DNA of 64,000 nt from UBA7703 sp963667195 (lineage in GTDB: Bacteria > Bacillota > Clostridia > Christensenellales > CAG-138). The first letter of the stretch is position 1. Every line of letters starts with the position of its first letter. Below are positions 34,457-43,396 of this stretch, piece after piece. The position numbers and the translations under genes were made by a program. The notes below the pieces were generated by a model. The model was not told where the DNA came from and ran no database searches. It saw only the letters and a list, made by a program, of their open reading frames with translations. The DNA is taken from contig OY762962.1 in assembly GCA_963667195.1 (NCBI GenBank), positions 124,001-188,000 of the forward strand. Reading direction: 5' to 3'.

Positions 34457-34490
34457 AAACATCCCGCGGGCAAATGCCCGCGGGATGTTT
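34457..34490. terminator. Bidirectional terminator, 15-pair stem
   Basis: Perfect 15-pair stem (34457-34471 with 34476-34490) with loop AAAT, T-rich on both strands. Serves the beta-CASP gene and the convergent ABC exporter. Confidence 0.92.
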
Positions 34491-34510
34491 GTTTTAGCGC
34501 GATCTACTCT

Positions 34511-36106
34511 TTAGTGGAGCTGCAGCATCCGCTTCTCTCCGCTGTGCACAAGCGACGCCCACATGAGAATCGTCACCACGACGAGCACCGCGAACGTAAT
34601 CGGAGCGACCAGCGCGCTGCCGATGGTAGCCGCGAGAATGCCGGGCAGGAATGCCGCGCCCATGCCGACGAACACGGACACCATGGTGGCTCCGCCCTGC
34701 TTGATTGCCTCCGCCTCGCTCTGCCAATCCAGGCGCGGCATGCGGATATTGACCCACAGCCCCAGCACGCCGAACGCGATGGCAAAGGCCGCGGGAATCA
34801 AATACATCCAGAGCGTCTCGATCAGGCTCGTCTTGAGTCCGATTGCGATCAACGTGGAGCTGATGAGAATGCTCGGAATTGCGAGCACCAGCGTCACTTT
34901 GAGCTTCGCCAGGAACCAGTCCCGCGCGGAGACAGGCATGCTCTTGATGATCCAAAGCGACTTACCCTCCATCGAGATGGAGCTTGCCGTCGTGGAGCCC
35001 ATGGAGGCCATCCAGCCCAGCACAAACGGCACGATCGCGACCAGCGACGGCATACCCGGCATCTCGAGGTATTTGACCACATCCTGCGCTTTGACGAGCA
35101 GCGCCACGGCCGCGATGATCATCATCACAAAGCCGAACGCTGTGTTGACCACATACAGGCTAGAGCTGAAATACCGCGTCCATTCGCGGCGGAACAGCGC
35201 CGTGGTTTTCGAGGTGTGAATCTGCCTGCTCATCACAAACGTTTCGCCGCGGGGCTTGCTCTTGATGCGGGAGTTGATTGAAACGAAGTTTTTGCCGAGC
35301 CAGAAGATCAGCAGCGACATCGTGGCAACCGTCAGAAGCGCAAGCCAAAGCAGCGACAGCAGCGATCCCGACGCGAGCGCATCCTGGAACCACTGCGCGG
35401 GCGGGTACATACCGCTGATGATCGGTTTGAATATTCCGGCGAGGTTTCCGAGCTTCGTCGGGTCCTCAAACGCCATACCGCTGCGCATGGAGACAAACAT
35501 CAGCGCAAACACGAGTATCATCTGCGCGATGACGCTCATGATGCTGCTCTTCTTCATCCGCGCGGTGGCAACGGTCAACAGCGTGCCCAGCAGCGCGCCA
35601 ACGATCGTCGGCAGCGCGGGCAGTAGGAAGATCAGCACCAGAAACAGCGGATAATACCACAGCGGCGGCGCTGCCATAATCGCATAGATCACGCCTGCGG
35701 GCAAGAGCAGCAGAAACGCATAAACAAAGTTATACGCATACATGCTGAATACCCGGCTTGCGGCAACCGTGCGAACGTTGACCGGCCAGCTCATCACGAT
35801 GTCGAAGTCTCCAAAGCCGAAGAGCACGCCCTTGGTTTCGAAGATCGAGAAGATCAGGATGAGCATGCTCGAAGCCAACGCCATGATGCCAAGCAGCGTC
35901 GGCAGTGTGTTGAACATCCGGAAGGATTTCGCGAGCACATAGCTATACAGCACGGAGAGATAGCCCAGCGCAAACACCATCGCAACCAGCGAACCCAGCG
36001 CACGCTTGCCCTGCTTCTTCTCCTCTTCGTTTTTCATGTGCAGGATTTTATTGATCCCGAAGAGGGAACTCACCTGCAATTTTGACAATATCCAGAACTC
36101 ACGCAT
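34511..36106 (-). CDS. Large ABC exporter membrane subunit (ABC-2 related)
   Basis: 531 residues with about twelve membrane spans, arranged as two halves of six around a soluble loop ('SRIKSKPRGETFVMSRQIHTSKTTALFRREW'). Patterns such as 'GFGDFDIVMSWPVNVRTVAASRVFSMYAYN' and 'SSISMEGKSLWIIKSMPVSARDW' resemble the double-length exporter permeases found next to a single ATPase in Clostridia. Its start overlaps the ATPase stop by eight bases. Together they form an exporter of unknown cargo. A MIM-like 'SPVSARDW' element is also found in drug and bacteriocin ABC transporters. Confidence 0.85.
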   Translation of the reverse strand: MREFWILSKLQVSSLFGINKILHMKNEEEKKQGKRALGSLVAMVFALGYLSVLYSYVLAKSFRMFNTLPTLLGIMALASSMLILIFSIFETKGVLFGFGDFDIVMSWPVNVRTVAASRVFSMYAYNFVYAFLLLLPAGVIYAIMAAPPLWYYPLFLVLIFLLPALPTIVGALLGTLLTVATARMKKSSIMSVIAQMILVFALMFVSMRSGMAFEDPTKLGNLAGIFKPIISGMYPPAQWFQDALASGSLLSLLWLALLTVATMSLLIFWLGKNFVSINSRIKSKPRGETFVMSRQIHTSKTTALFRREWTRYFSSSLYVVNTAFGFVMMIIAAVALLVKAQDVVKYLEMPGMPSLVAIVPFVLGWMASMGSTTASSISMEGKSLWIIKSMPVSARDWFLAKLKVTLVLAIPSILISSTLIAIGLKTSLIETLWMYLIPAAFAIAFGVLGLWVNIRMPRLDWQSEAEAIKQGGATMVSVFVGMGAAFLPGILAATIGSALVAPITFAVLVVVTILMWASLVHSGEKRMLQLH

Positions 36107-36812
36107 GATCCGTCAACTCCAAAAACAGCGTTTCCAGCGACTCGTCGCCTTTGACCTTGTCCATCTCGCCCGCCGCAATCAGCTTGCCGTTCTTGATGAT
36201 GGCTATCTTGTTGCAGATTTTCTCCGCAACCTCCAGCACGTGCGTCGAGAAGAAGATTGCGCTGCCGTTTGCGCAGAGCTCCGACATGATGCTTTTGAGC
36301 GTAAACGCGGCTTTCGGGTCGAGGCCGACGAACGGTTCGTCCAGCAGCAGCAGTTTGGGCTCGTGAATCAGCGCGGAGATCAGCGCGATCTTCTGCTTCA
36401 TACCGTGGGAGCAGCTGCCGATGAGGTCGTTGAGCCGCGGCGTCATCTCGAGCGCATCCGCATAGCGCTGGATGCGAGAATCGCGATCCGCGGCGCTTAC
36501 GCCGTAGATATCCGCGACAAAGTTGAGGTACTGGATGCCCGTCAGGTGCTCGTATAGATCGGGGTTATCCGGAATATACGCCATCTGCTGCTTGCACTCG
36601 ATCGGAGCATCGGCAATGCTCTTTCCGTTGATCGTGATTTTTCCGCTGTCAAACGAGAGGATTCCCGCCACCGAGCGCAGCGTCGTGGTCTTTCCCGCGC
36701 CGTTGTGCCCGATAAAGCCGTAGATATCCCCCGGCATGACGGTGAGGCTCAAATCGTCCACCGCTTTGACGTCTCCGCCATAGCACTTGGTTAGATGTTC
36801 AATGGTTAACAT
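36099..36812 (-). CDS. ABC exporter ATP-binding protein
   Basis: 237 residues with Walker A 'GHNGAGKTTTL', signature 'SCSHGMKQKIAL' (the usual LSGGQ is replaced by CSHGM, a variant also seen in other exporters of this type), Walker B 'LLLLDEPFVGLD' and switch His in 'IFFSTHVLEVAEK'. A short ribosome site lies upstream. The stop overlaps the permease start by eight bases. It would drive the 531-residue membrane subunit. Confidence 0.9.
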   Translation of the reverse strand: MLTIEHLTKCYGGDVKAVDDLSLTVMPGDIYGFIGHNGAGKTTTLRSVAGILSFDSGKITINGKSIADAPIECKQQMAYIPDNPDLYEHLTGIQYLNFVADIYGVSAADRDSRIQRYADALEMTPRLNDLIGSCSHGMKQKIALISALIHEPKLLLLDEPFVGLDPKAAFTLKSIMSELCANGSAIFFSTHVLEVAEKICNKIAIIKNGKLIAAGEMDKVKGDESLETLFLELTDHA

Positions 36813-37000
36813 AACTGTTTTCTTTACTCCTTGCGTCCCCCCCGAGCCGCGTGGATTTTCCCGCGTTTGAGGCTTTTTCTGCGATATTATACCACAGAAA
36901 TAAGTCCCTTATTATCGATTGCGCGCAACTATATTGAATTTCACAATTCTGTAACTATATACAGGCGCTCTCTGCGTTTTCCGGTCAAGCGCGCCTTTGA

Positions 37001-37029
37001 TTGACAGACCCCCGCCGATTGCATAAAAT
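37001..37029 (+). promoter_or_regulatory. nadE promoter
   Basis: Perfect TTGACA (37001-37006), 17-base spacer, TAAAAT (37024-37029). The leader is about 67 bases and carries GGAG before the start. Confidence 0.78.
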
Positions 37030-37102
37030 GATCATGAGAAAAAGCAACTGTCCATTTCGGAATCGACACACTCGAACCTAACCGAACGGAGAATATACAT
37101 TC

Positions 37103-38989
37103 ATGAAAGACGGATTTGTCAAGGTCGCGGCGGGCACGCCGGAGATTCAGGTTGCCAACTGCGAATACAATGCGGACGCGATTATCGCTCTTCTTCACCG
37201 CGCGGAAGCGGACGGCGTCAAGGTACTGGTGCTGCCGGAGCTCACCATCGTTGGCTACACCTGCGGCGATCTTGTGCTGAGCACCGCGCTGACGGACGCA
37301 GCCATGCGCGCACTGGAGCGCATCACGCGCGCAACCGCGGGCAGCGATATGCTCGTCGCCATCGGGGTTCCGATCGTGTTCGGGCATCTCCTGTATAACT
37401 GCGCGGCGGTCGTACAAAACGGGCGCGTGCTGGGCGTGATTCCCAAGACGCACCTTGGCAACTATGGCGAGTTTTACGAAAAGCGCACCTATGCTGCGGC
37501 GCTGGAAACCATCGAGGAGATGGAGCTCTTCGGGCAGAAAGCGCCGTTTGGCAACCGCCTCGTGTTCTGCTGCCGCGAGATGCCGCTCTTTAACGTCGGC
37601 GTGGAGATCTGCGAAGACCTCTGGGCCGCCGTTCCGCCTTCCACTCTTCTCGCGGACTGCGGCGCCAGCATCTTATTAAACCTCAGCGCGAGCGACGAGG
37701 CGGTCACCAAGGTAGACTACCGCCGCCTGCTCGTGCAGAGCCAAAGCTCCCGCACCAACTCCGCTTACGTGTTTTGCAGCGCGGGATCGGGCGAGAGCAC
37801 CACGGACGTTGTCTTCTCCGGCCACGACATGATCTGCGAAAACGGCACCATGCTTGAGGAAGCGAAGCCGTTCGGGCCGGGCTATTGCGTGAGCGAAGTC
37901 GATCTGGAGTTTCTCTCCCGCGAGCGCAGGCGCTTTGCGAGAAAGCTCTTTGACAACACGGACATCGTGCGCATTCCGTTTTCGATGGACATCAGCGAAA
38001 CCAAGCTCACGCGCGCGTTTTGGAAGACGCCGTTCGTGCCGGATACCAGCGCGAGCGCGGCCACGCGGTTTGATCAGGTGCTCGCGATTCAGAGCCACGG
38101 CCTTGCCCAGCGCATCAAGCACACGAACGCGAAAAAGCTGCTCATCGGTATCTCCGGCGGTGTGGACTCCACCCTCGCGCTGATCGTGAGCCGTGAAGCG
38201 CTCGCGCTGCTCAAGCGCCCAGCGGAGGACGTCATCGCGGTGACAATGCCGTGCTTCGGCACGAGCACGCGCACCCGCGCCAACGCGGAAAAGCTCTGCA
38301 ACGCGCTCGGCATCTCCATGCAGGAGATCAACATCGGCGAGAGCGTCAAGCAGCACCTCAAGGAGATCGGGCACACGATGGATGTCCACGATGCGGCGTT
38401 TGAAAACGCGCAGGCGCGCGAGCGCACGCAGGTGCTGATGGATCTTGCAAACATGCATGGCGGGCTCGTCATCGGTACGGGCGACCTCAGCGAACTCGCG
38501 CTGGGATTTGCGACCTTTAACGGCGATCACATGTCCAACTACGGTGTAAACGCGGATGTGCCAAAGACGCTGATTCGCGCGATGCTGCGTTATTTTGCGA
38601 GCAAGTCGAATGACGCGCTGAAGGAGGTGTTGATCGATATCGTCGATACGCCCGTCAGCCCGGAGCTCCTGCCGCCGAAGGATGGCGAGATCACGCAGGT
38701 CACCGAGGATATCGTTGGTCCTTACGAGCTGCACGATTTCTTCCTCTACCATCTGCTTCGTCGCGGCGCGGGCAAGGAGAAGATCGTCCGCCTCGCGAAA
38801 TACGCCTTCGACGGGGACTATGACGACGCCACCATCGAAAAGTGGTACTCGATGTTCATCCGCCGCTTCTTTGCGCAGCAGTTCAAGCGCAACTGCATTC
38901 CGGATGGGCCCCGCATCGGCAATGTCGCCCTCTCTCCGCGCGGAGACTGGCGCATGCCCAGCGACGCCCAACCGCACGCGTTCCAGTAA
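37103..38989 (+). CDS. nadE: Glutamine-dependent NAD+ synthetase
   Basis: 628 residues in two parts. Residues 1 to about 290 are a nitrilase-like glutaminase with catalytic Glu46 ('LPELTIVG'), Lys115 ('PKTHLGNYGE') and Cys170 ('GVEICEDLW'). From about 320 comes the NAD synthetase domain with the P-loop 'GISGGVDSTLALI' (about 347-360), 'MPCFGTSTRT', 'GTGDLSELALGFATFNGDHMSNYGVNADVPKTLI' and 'PPKDGEITQ'. It converts nicotinate adenine dinucleotide to NAD+ with ATP and glutamine. Own promoter and terminator, so it is a single-gene unit. Confidence 0.96.
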   Translation: MKDGFVKVAAGTPEIQVANCEYNADAIIALLHRAEADGVKVLVLPELTIVGYTCGDLVLSTALTDAAMRALERITRATAGSDMLVAIGVPIVFGHLLYNCAAVVQNGRVLGVIPKTHLGNYGEFYEKRTYAAALETIEEMELFGQKAPFGNRLVFCCREMPLFNVGVEICEDLWAAVPPSTLLADCGASILLNLSASDEAVTKVDYRRLLVQSQSSRTNSAYVFCSAGSGESTTDVVFSGHDMICENGTMLEEAKPFGPGYCVSEVDLEFLSRERRRFARKLFDNTDIVRIPFSMDISETKLTRAFWKTPFVPDTSASAATRFDQVLAIQSHGLAQRIKHTNAKKLLIGISGGVDSTLALIVSREALALLKRPAEDVIAVTMPCFGTSTRTRANAEKLCNALGISMQEINIGESVKQHLKEIGHTMDVHDAAFENAQARERTQVLMDLANMHGGLVIGTGDLSELALGFATFNGDHMSNYGVNADVPKTLIRAMLRYFASKSNDALKEVLIDIVDTPVSPELLPPKDGEITQVTEDIVGPYELHDFFLYHLLRRGAGKEKIVRLAKYAFDGDYDDATIEKWYSMFIRRFFAQQFKRNCIPDGPRIGNVALSPRGDWRMPSDAQPHAFQ

Positions 38990-39005
38990 GAGTTGAAGTA
39001 ACAGC

Positions 39006-39031
39006 AAAGCCGCCCCGAAGGGCGGCTTTTT
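39006..39031 (+). terminator. nadE terminator, copy 1 of a repeated hairpin
   Basis: Ten-pair stem with loop CGAA, then TT. The same 26 bases recur at 40830-40855. Confidence 0.88.
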
Positions 39032-39158
39032 GAGATTTTCAGTTGCAATAAAGTTTAAAGATAACGTCCAATGATAAGAGTAATATTGAGAGTATCTTCA
39101 TTTACTTAAAAATTTCATAGTGAATCGGCCTCATGTTGTTTGAAAGGAAGAAGCTAAT

Positions 39159-40802
39159 ATGTCTTTCATGTCGCGCTTGATGTCACTGATCCTTTCACTG
39201 CCACCCGCAACCCATCGCAAGCTGGAATTTCAGCCTGACCTGCAAATTCCGATGCCGGATGGCGTAGTGCTGCTCGCGAACCGCGTCGCACCGGTCGGCG
39301 GAGAACATCTTCCGATCATCCTGGTGCGCGACCCGTACTCGTTTCGCGGGAAAACGCCCGATTTCATCTCGCAGGTGATCGCGGAGCGCGGCTATCAGGT
39401 CGTCTATCAAAACTGCCGCGGTCGTTGGGGCTCCGGCGGTGATTTTGAGCCGTTTCAGAACGAGCGTGCGGACGGATTGGCCACGCTGCAATGGATCTCC
39501 GAACAGTCCTGGTTCAGCGGTTCGGTCGGCATGTACGGCCTGAGCTACTGGGGCTATGCCCAACTCGCGTTAGGCGCGGGCGCTCCATCGTTTCTCAAGG
39601 CTCTGGTGCCGCAGATGTCCGCTTCCCGCATCTACAACGTGTTCCGTTCCGGTGGCGTTGTGCGACTTTTCACGCTGTTGAGTTGGTGCTATTCTACATT
39701 CGTTACGAATTCCAAGCAGGACCCGAAGGAAGCGCAGCTTGCGCGTAAGCAGCAGGCAGCCATATTAAGCAAAAGCGCACAGCATCTGCCCGTGGGTGAA
39801 GCGGATCAACTTGTGATCGGCAGCAAACTGACGTTTTATCAGGATGTGCTTGCTAATTGCAATCCGCAGGACGCGTTCTGGGCTGCGACAGACTTTTCCG
39901 CACTGGTGAAAGACATCGAAGCTCCGGTGCACTTTGTCGACGGTTGGTATGACTTCTTCCTCGCGGATCAGTTGCGCGACTATACCGCGCTAAAGGAGGC
40001 GGGCAAGAACCCGTACTTAACGGTCGGCCCTTGGACGCACGCAGAGATCAACGGCATGAAATCAGGTTTTCAGGAGAGCTTTCGTTGGTATGATGCGTAC
40101 TTGAAGGGTAACCTCAACGCGCTGCGCACTTCTCCCGTTCGCGTATTTATCATGGGCATACAGCGGTGGGTGGATCTGCCGTCCTGGCCGCCGGAATCGG
40201 CTGCTTCTTCGCTCTTTTTATCCTCCGGCGGCGCGCTCGCCAAGAAATCCGAGGCATCCACCACACCTTCGCGCTATCGGTATGATCCTGCAAATCCGAC
40301 GCCAAGCATCGGTGGCGCGATCATCGAGGGCGGCGGTGCAAAGGATAACCGCGCCGTTGAATCGCGAAAGGATGTGCTGGTGTTCACCGGCGAACCGCTG
40401 CGCGAGTACATCACCATCATGGGCAGCGTTTCGGTGAACCTGTTTGTGCGCTCCTCAAACGCGAATACAGACTTCTTTGTGCGCCTTTGCGATGTTGCGC
40501 CGGACAACAAGAAGTCGCTCAACATCTGCGACGGTTTGATTCGTCTCTCGCCGGGTTCTACGACGCCCGATGAAGCAGGCGTGCAATCCATCCGGATCGA
40601 GCTATCCCCAACCGCATACTGTTTCCAGCCCGGGCACCGCATCCGCCTGCAGGTTTCCAGCAGCGCTCATCCGCTCTATGCGCGCAATCTCGGCACCGGC
40701 GAACCCATGTCGTCCGCCGTCGCGATGCTGCCGTCCGATCAGGAAGTATTTCACGATGCTGTGCATCCATCGCGATTGATCCTGCCTGTCCTGGATCATT
40801 GA
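39159..40802 (+). CDS. CocE/NonD (X-Pro dipeptidyl peptidase-like) hydrolase
   Basis: 547 residues, AAGGAAG site upstream. Alpha/beta hydrolase of the CocE/NonD class: 'IPMPDGVVLLANRVAP', 'YQNCRGRWGSGGDFEPFQNERADGLATLQWI' then the nucleophile elbow 'YGLSYWGYAQ', a metal/acid loop 'FVDGWYDFF' and 'VGPWTHAE' with the catalytic His. The C-terminal ~200 residues form the jelly-roll domain ('YITIMGSVSVNLFVRSS', 'FQPGHRIRLQVSSSAHP'). Related enzymes cut X-Pro peptides, ester drugs or other acyl bonds; no signal peptide is clear. It is flanked by two copies of the same terminator hairpin. Confidence 0.85.
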   Translation: MSFMSRLMSLILSLPPATHRKLEFQPDLQIPMPDGVVLLANRVAPVGGEHLPIILVRDPYSFRGKTPDFISQVIAERGYQVVYQNCRGRWGSGGDFEPFQNERADGLATLQWISEQSWFSGSVGMYGLSYWGYAQLALGAGAPSFLKALVPQMSASRIYNVFRSGGVVRLFTLLSWCYSTFVTNSKQDPKEAQLARKQQAAILSKSAQHLPVGEADQLVIGSKLTFYQDVLANCNPQDAFWAATDFSALVKDIEAPVHFVDGWYDFFLADQLRDYTALKEAGKNPYLTVGPWTHAEINGMKSGFQESFRWYDAYLKGNLNALRTSPVRVFIMGIQRWVDLPSWPPESAASSLFLSSGGALAKKSEASTTPSRYRYDPANPTPSIGGAIIEGGGAKDNRAVESRKDVLVFTGEPLREYITIMGSVSVNLFVRSSNANTDFFVRLCDVAPDNKKSLNICDGLIRLSPGSTTPDEAGVQSIRIELSPTAYCFQPGHRIRLQVSSSAHPLYARNLGTGEPMSSAVAMLPSDQEVFHDAVHPSRLILPVLDH

Positions 40803-40829
40803 GCGGGATATAGAATCATTTTCCCAACA

Positions 40830-40855
40830 AAAGCCGCCCCGAAGGGCGGCTTTTT
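40830..40855. terminator. Terminator, copy 2 of the repeated hairpin
   Basis: Same 26 bases as 39006-39031. It ends the CocE-type gene on the plus strand; read on the minus strand the loop is TTCG closed by C-G, the very stable C(UUCG)G tetraloop, so it also serves hflX. Confidence 0.88.
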
Positions 40856-40879
40856 ATGTTGCTTACGTTATCTATTTGC

Positions 40880-42646
40880 TTAACCCGAAATCGCCTTCTT
40901 GATGCGCCAGGTTTCGCTTTCGTTGAGTAATAGCGTCAGGTGCGTGCCGTCCTCCTCGTGCGACTCGGACAGGATGGTCGCGCTCTGGCGGATCATCTGC
41001 ATCGCGCCGTGCTTGTCATACGGAACGACGACCTCCAGCCGCACCTGAGACTTTGCGAGCGCTTCCTCAATCGCCTTGAGCAGCGCTTCCACTCCGTCGC
41101 CCGTCGCCGCGCTGATGGCGATGCCGCCGCTTCTCGGCTTGGCTTCGGGTTTGTCGATCTTGTTATATACGTCGATTCTCTGCGTATCTATCGCGCCGAG
41201 TGAGGTCAATACCTCCTCGACCACGCGCATCTGCACGTCGAAGTAATCGCTGGAGCTATCCACCACATGCAGCACGAGATCCGCGTCGCACACCTCGTCC
41301 AGTGTGGAGCGAAACGCGTTGACCAGATCGTGCGGCAGCTTGTTGATGAAACCGACCGTGTCGGAAAGCAAACACTCGGCGCCGTTTGGCAGCGTAATCT
41401 TGCGCACGATGGGATCGAGCGTCGCAAAGAGCTTGTCTTCCGCCAGCGCATCCGCACCGGAGAGCAGGTTGAGGAGCGTCGATTTACCCGCGTTGGTGTA
41501 GCCCACCAGCGCCACGACGGGAATCGGGTTCGCCGCGCGCTTTGCCCGGCGTAAGCCGCGCTGCTTTTCAATTTCAGCGAGCTCCTGCTCGAGTTCAAAT
41601 ACGCGCCTGCGGATTCTGCGGCGGTCGATCTCCAGCTTTTTTTCGCCCGGGCCGCGCATGCCGACGCCGGAGGAACCCTGCCGGGACAGCACCTTGCCCA
41701 TGCCGAGCAAACGCGGCAGGCGGTACTTGAGCTGCGCCAGCTCGACCTGCAGCTTGCCCTCGCGGGACTGCGCGCGCTGCGCGAAGATATCCAGTATCAG
41801 CATCGTGCGGTCGATGATGGGTAAGCCCAACACCAGCTCCAGATTGCGCAGCTGGATGGCGGTCAGCTCATCGTCAAACACGAAGATATCCGCTTCGCAG
41901 GCGGAGGCCGTCAGCGCGAGCTCCTCCGCTTTGCCGCTGCCGATATAGGTCGCGGCGTCCACGGCGCGTCTGCGCTGCTGTTCCTTCGCGACGACCTTGA
42001 TGCCCGCGGTCTGGCAAAGCTCCGCCAATTCGGAGAGCGTGTCGTAGCCGTCCGCGGACTCGATGCCCGCGAGCACGGCGCGATCCGGCTTGATCTCCAC
42101 GATGTTGTAGGTGTCGGAAAGCAGGCGCTTATCCGCCTCAAGAATCGCGTCCATGAGCTGCTTTTGCGGCAGATGGTGCGCGCGCATCGGCCCGTACCAA
42201 ATGGGGATGCGCTCCTCGCCTTCCATGTCGCCGATGAAGGCGGCATAGACGCTGCTCGCCTTGCCTTCCTTGACACCGATGGCGCACATGGCGTCGAGGC
42301 GCAGCGCGTTGAGTGAGCCAAGATCGACATCCGAAAGATACCCCGTCTCGTTCGGGTGCGTGTGGATGCAGCGCACACCGCTGAGGCGGTCGATGTTGCG
42401 CACAAGGCGCATCTCCTCCATATGGACGGAGTGGTCGTCGCCCACGCGAACATCCTCAATCTTGCCCACGCGAGAGACGTAGATCAGCACCTCGCGGTTG
42501 ATGATGGATGTAAAATGCACCAGCGCGTCGCAGACCTCGTCCGAAAGGAACTCGTCCGCGGACATCTCGATATCGTAGAGCAGCAGCATTTCATTTAGAA
42601 CGATGTCCCGAATGCCGCCGATATTACCGTGTATTTCTCGTTTCAT
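40880..42646 (-). CDS. hflX: GTPase HflX with N-terminal JAMM-like domain
   Basis: 588 residues from the ATG at 42646; upstream codons lie inside the promoter. HflX is a ribosome-splitting GTPase used under stress. The C-terminal part has the HflX domain ('GIKVVAKEQQRRRAVDAATYIGSGKAEELAL', 'IDRTMLILDIFAQRAQSREGKLQVELAQLKYRLPRL', 'GPGEKKLE') and a G domain with G1 'GYTNAGKS' (about residue 380), 'DTVGFI' and 'NKID'. The first ~150 residues are an added domain with Glu52 and an exact H-x-H-x7-S-x2-D set (H95, H97, S105, D108 in 'HTHPNETGYLSDVD'), the JAMM metalloprotease pattern. Minus-strand promoter at 42720-42748 leaves a 70-base leader without a strong ribosome site. Confidence 0.9.
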   Translation of the reverse strand: MKREIHGNIGGIRDIVLNEMLLLYDIEMSADEFLSDEVCDALVHFTSIINREVLIYVSRVGKIEDVRVGDDHSVHMEEMRLVRNIDRLSGVRCIHTHPNETGYLSDVDLGSLNALRLDAMCAIGVKEGKASSVYAAFIGDMEGEERIPIWYGPMRAHHLPQKQLMDAILEADKRLLSDTYNIVEIKPDRAVLAGIESADGYDTLSELAELCQTAGIKVVAKEQQRRRAVDAATYIGSGKAEELALTASACEADIFVFDDELTAIQLRNLELVLGLPIIDRTMLILDIFAQRAQSREGKLQVELAQLKYRLPRLLGMGKVLSRQGSSGVGMRGPGEKKLEIDRRRIRRRVFELEQELAEIEKQRGLRRAKRAANPIPVVALVGYTNAGKSTLLNLLSGADALAEDKLFATLDPIVRKITLPNGAECLLSDTVGFINKLPHDLVNAFRSTLDEVCDADLVLHVVDSSSDYFDVQMRVVEEVLTSLGAIDTQRIDVYNKIDKPEAKPRSGGIAISAATGDGVEALLKAIEEALAKSQVRLEVVVPYDKHGAMQMIRQSATILSESHEEDGTHLTLLLNESETWRIKKAISG

Positions 42647-42719
42647 GTGGTTACTTGTTTTTTCCGTTTCTGTTTCAATTGCGTTTTCGCACGTGTTTGG
42701 GTGCTTTTCGCTTGAACGT

Positions 42720-42748
42720 ATCATATCATTCCCTTCGCCCGCTGACAA
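42720..42748 (-). promoter_or_regulatory. hflX promoter
   Basis: On the minus strand TTGTCA (plus 42743-42748), 17-base spacer, TATGAT (plus 42720-42725). Confidence 0.6.
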
Positions 42749-42781
42749 TTAGAAAGAGTCCTTGGCAGTGGTGCTCGAACC

Positions 42782-42816
42782 AAAAAGAGCCCGAAGGAAC
42801 TCCCTCCAGGCTCTTT
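42782..42816 (-). terminator. Terminator of the cysE-cysS-membrane-protein operon
   Basis: Stem of eight pairs (42784-42791 with 42809-42816) plus inner pairs; TTTTT follows on the minus strand. It ends the transcript of the small membrane-protein gene just before the hflX promoter. Confidence 0.75.
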
Positions 42817-42832
42817 GGATTGCCGTTTCGCC

Positions 42833-43342
42833 TTACTTAACGTTCTTGTCCTCATCGTCGAAGTTAAACGCAGAGGACGGCATGGAAGAGCCGCCGCGCG
42901 GTGCCGCGCTCTGCTTCGACTTGGCCTGTGCGTCCTTGTCGACATACTTGCGCATCTTGACGACGAGGAACACGATGAGTCCCAGCGTCAGCGCGAGAGC
43001 GACGTAGGAGATGATATCAAACACCGGCGCCGTGAGGAAGGAGAACGCACCGAGGTCTTTGATTGTCACCCAGCCATAGACCGCCTTGGCGGTTTCGGTT
43101 GCGGGCGTGATCTCCTGATAGGCGTAAAACGTGTTGCGGAGCAGGGATGCCGCGCTGTTGATCACCATCGCGATGCCGAGGAAGATGTAGATTTTGCGGG
43201 AGAGCGCTTTGAACTCCTCCTGCAAATCCTCTTTGATGTTCTCTACGCTGTAGAGTTTTCCCTTGCCGACGATGCCCGAGTAGAGCACATAGACAGAAAC
43301 GGCGAGCAGCAGCCAGTCAAACATGGCAAATGAGTTGGACAT
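42833..43342 (-). CDS. Small membrane protein of unknown function
   Basis: 169 residues with three hydrophobic segments: about 8-25, 50-70 and 112-130. A charged stretch ('NIKEDLQEEFKALSRKIY') lies after the first. The C-terminal tail of about 40 residues is polar with 'SSAFNFDDEDKN'. The start has a GGAGAA site. It follows cysS by 54 bases in the same direction, so it may be co-transcribed. I do not recognise the family. Confidence 0.72.
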   Translation of the reverse strand: MSNSFAMFDWLLLAVSVYVLYSGIVGKGKLYSVENIKEDLQEEFKALSRKIYIFLGIAMVINSAASLLRNTFYAYQEITPATETAKAVYGWVTIKDLGAFSFLTAPVFDIISYVALALTLGLIVFLVVKMRKYVDKDAQAKSKQSAAPRGGSSMPSSAFNFDDEDKNVK

Positions 43343-43396
43343 ATTGATTTCTCCTTGTCAAAATGTATTTCTTTGTGAATGCTTCGATTCGCTTCG

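Noticed and set aside
37676..39007. 443-residue minus-strand frame over nadE
   Set aside because: Antisense shadow of the NAD synthetase gene; composition unlike a real protein.
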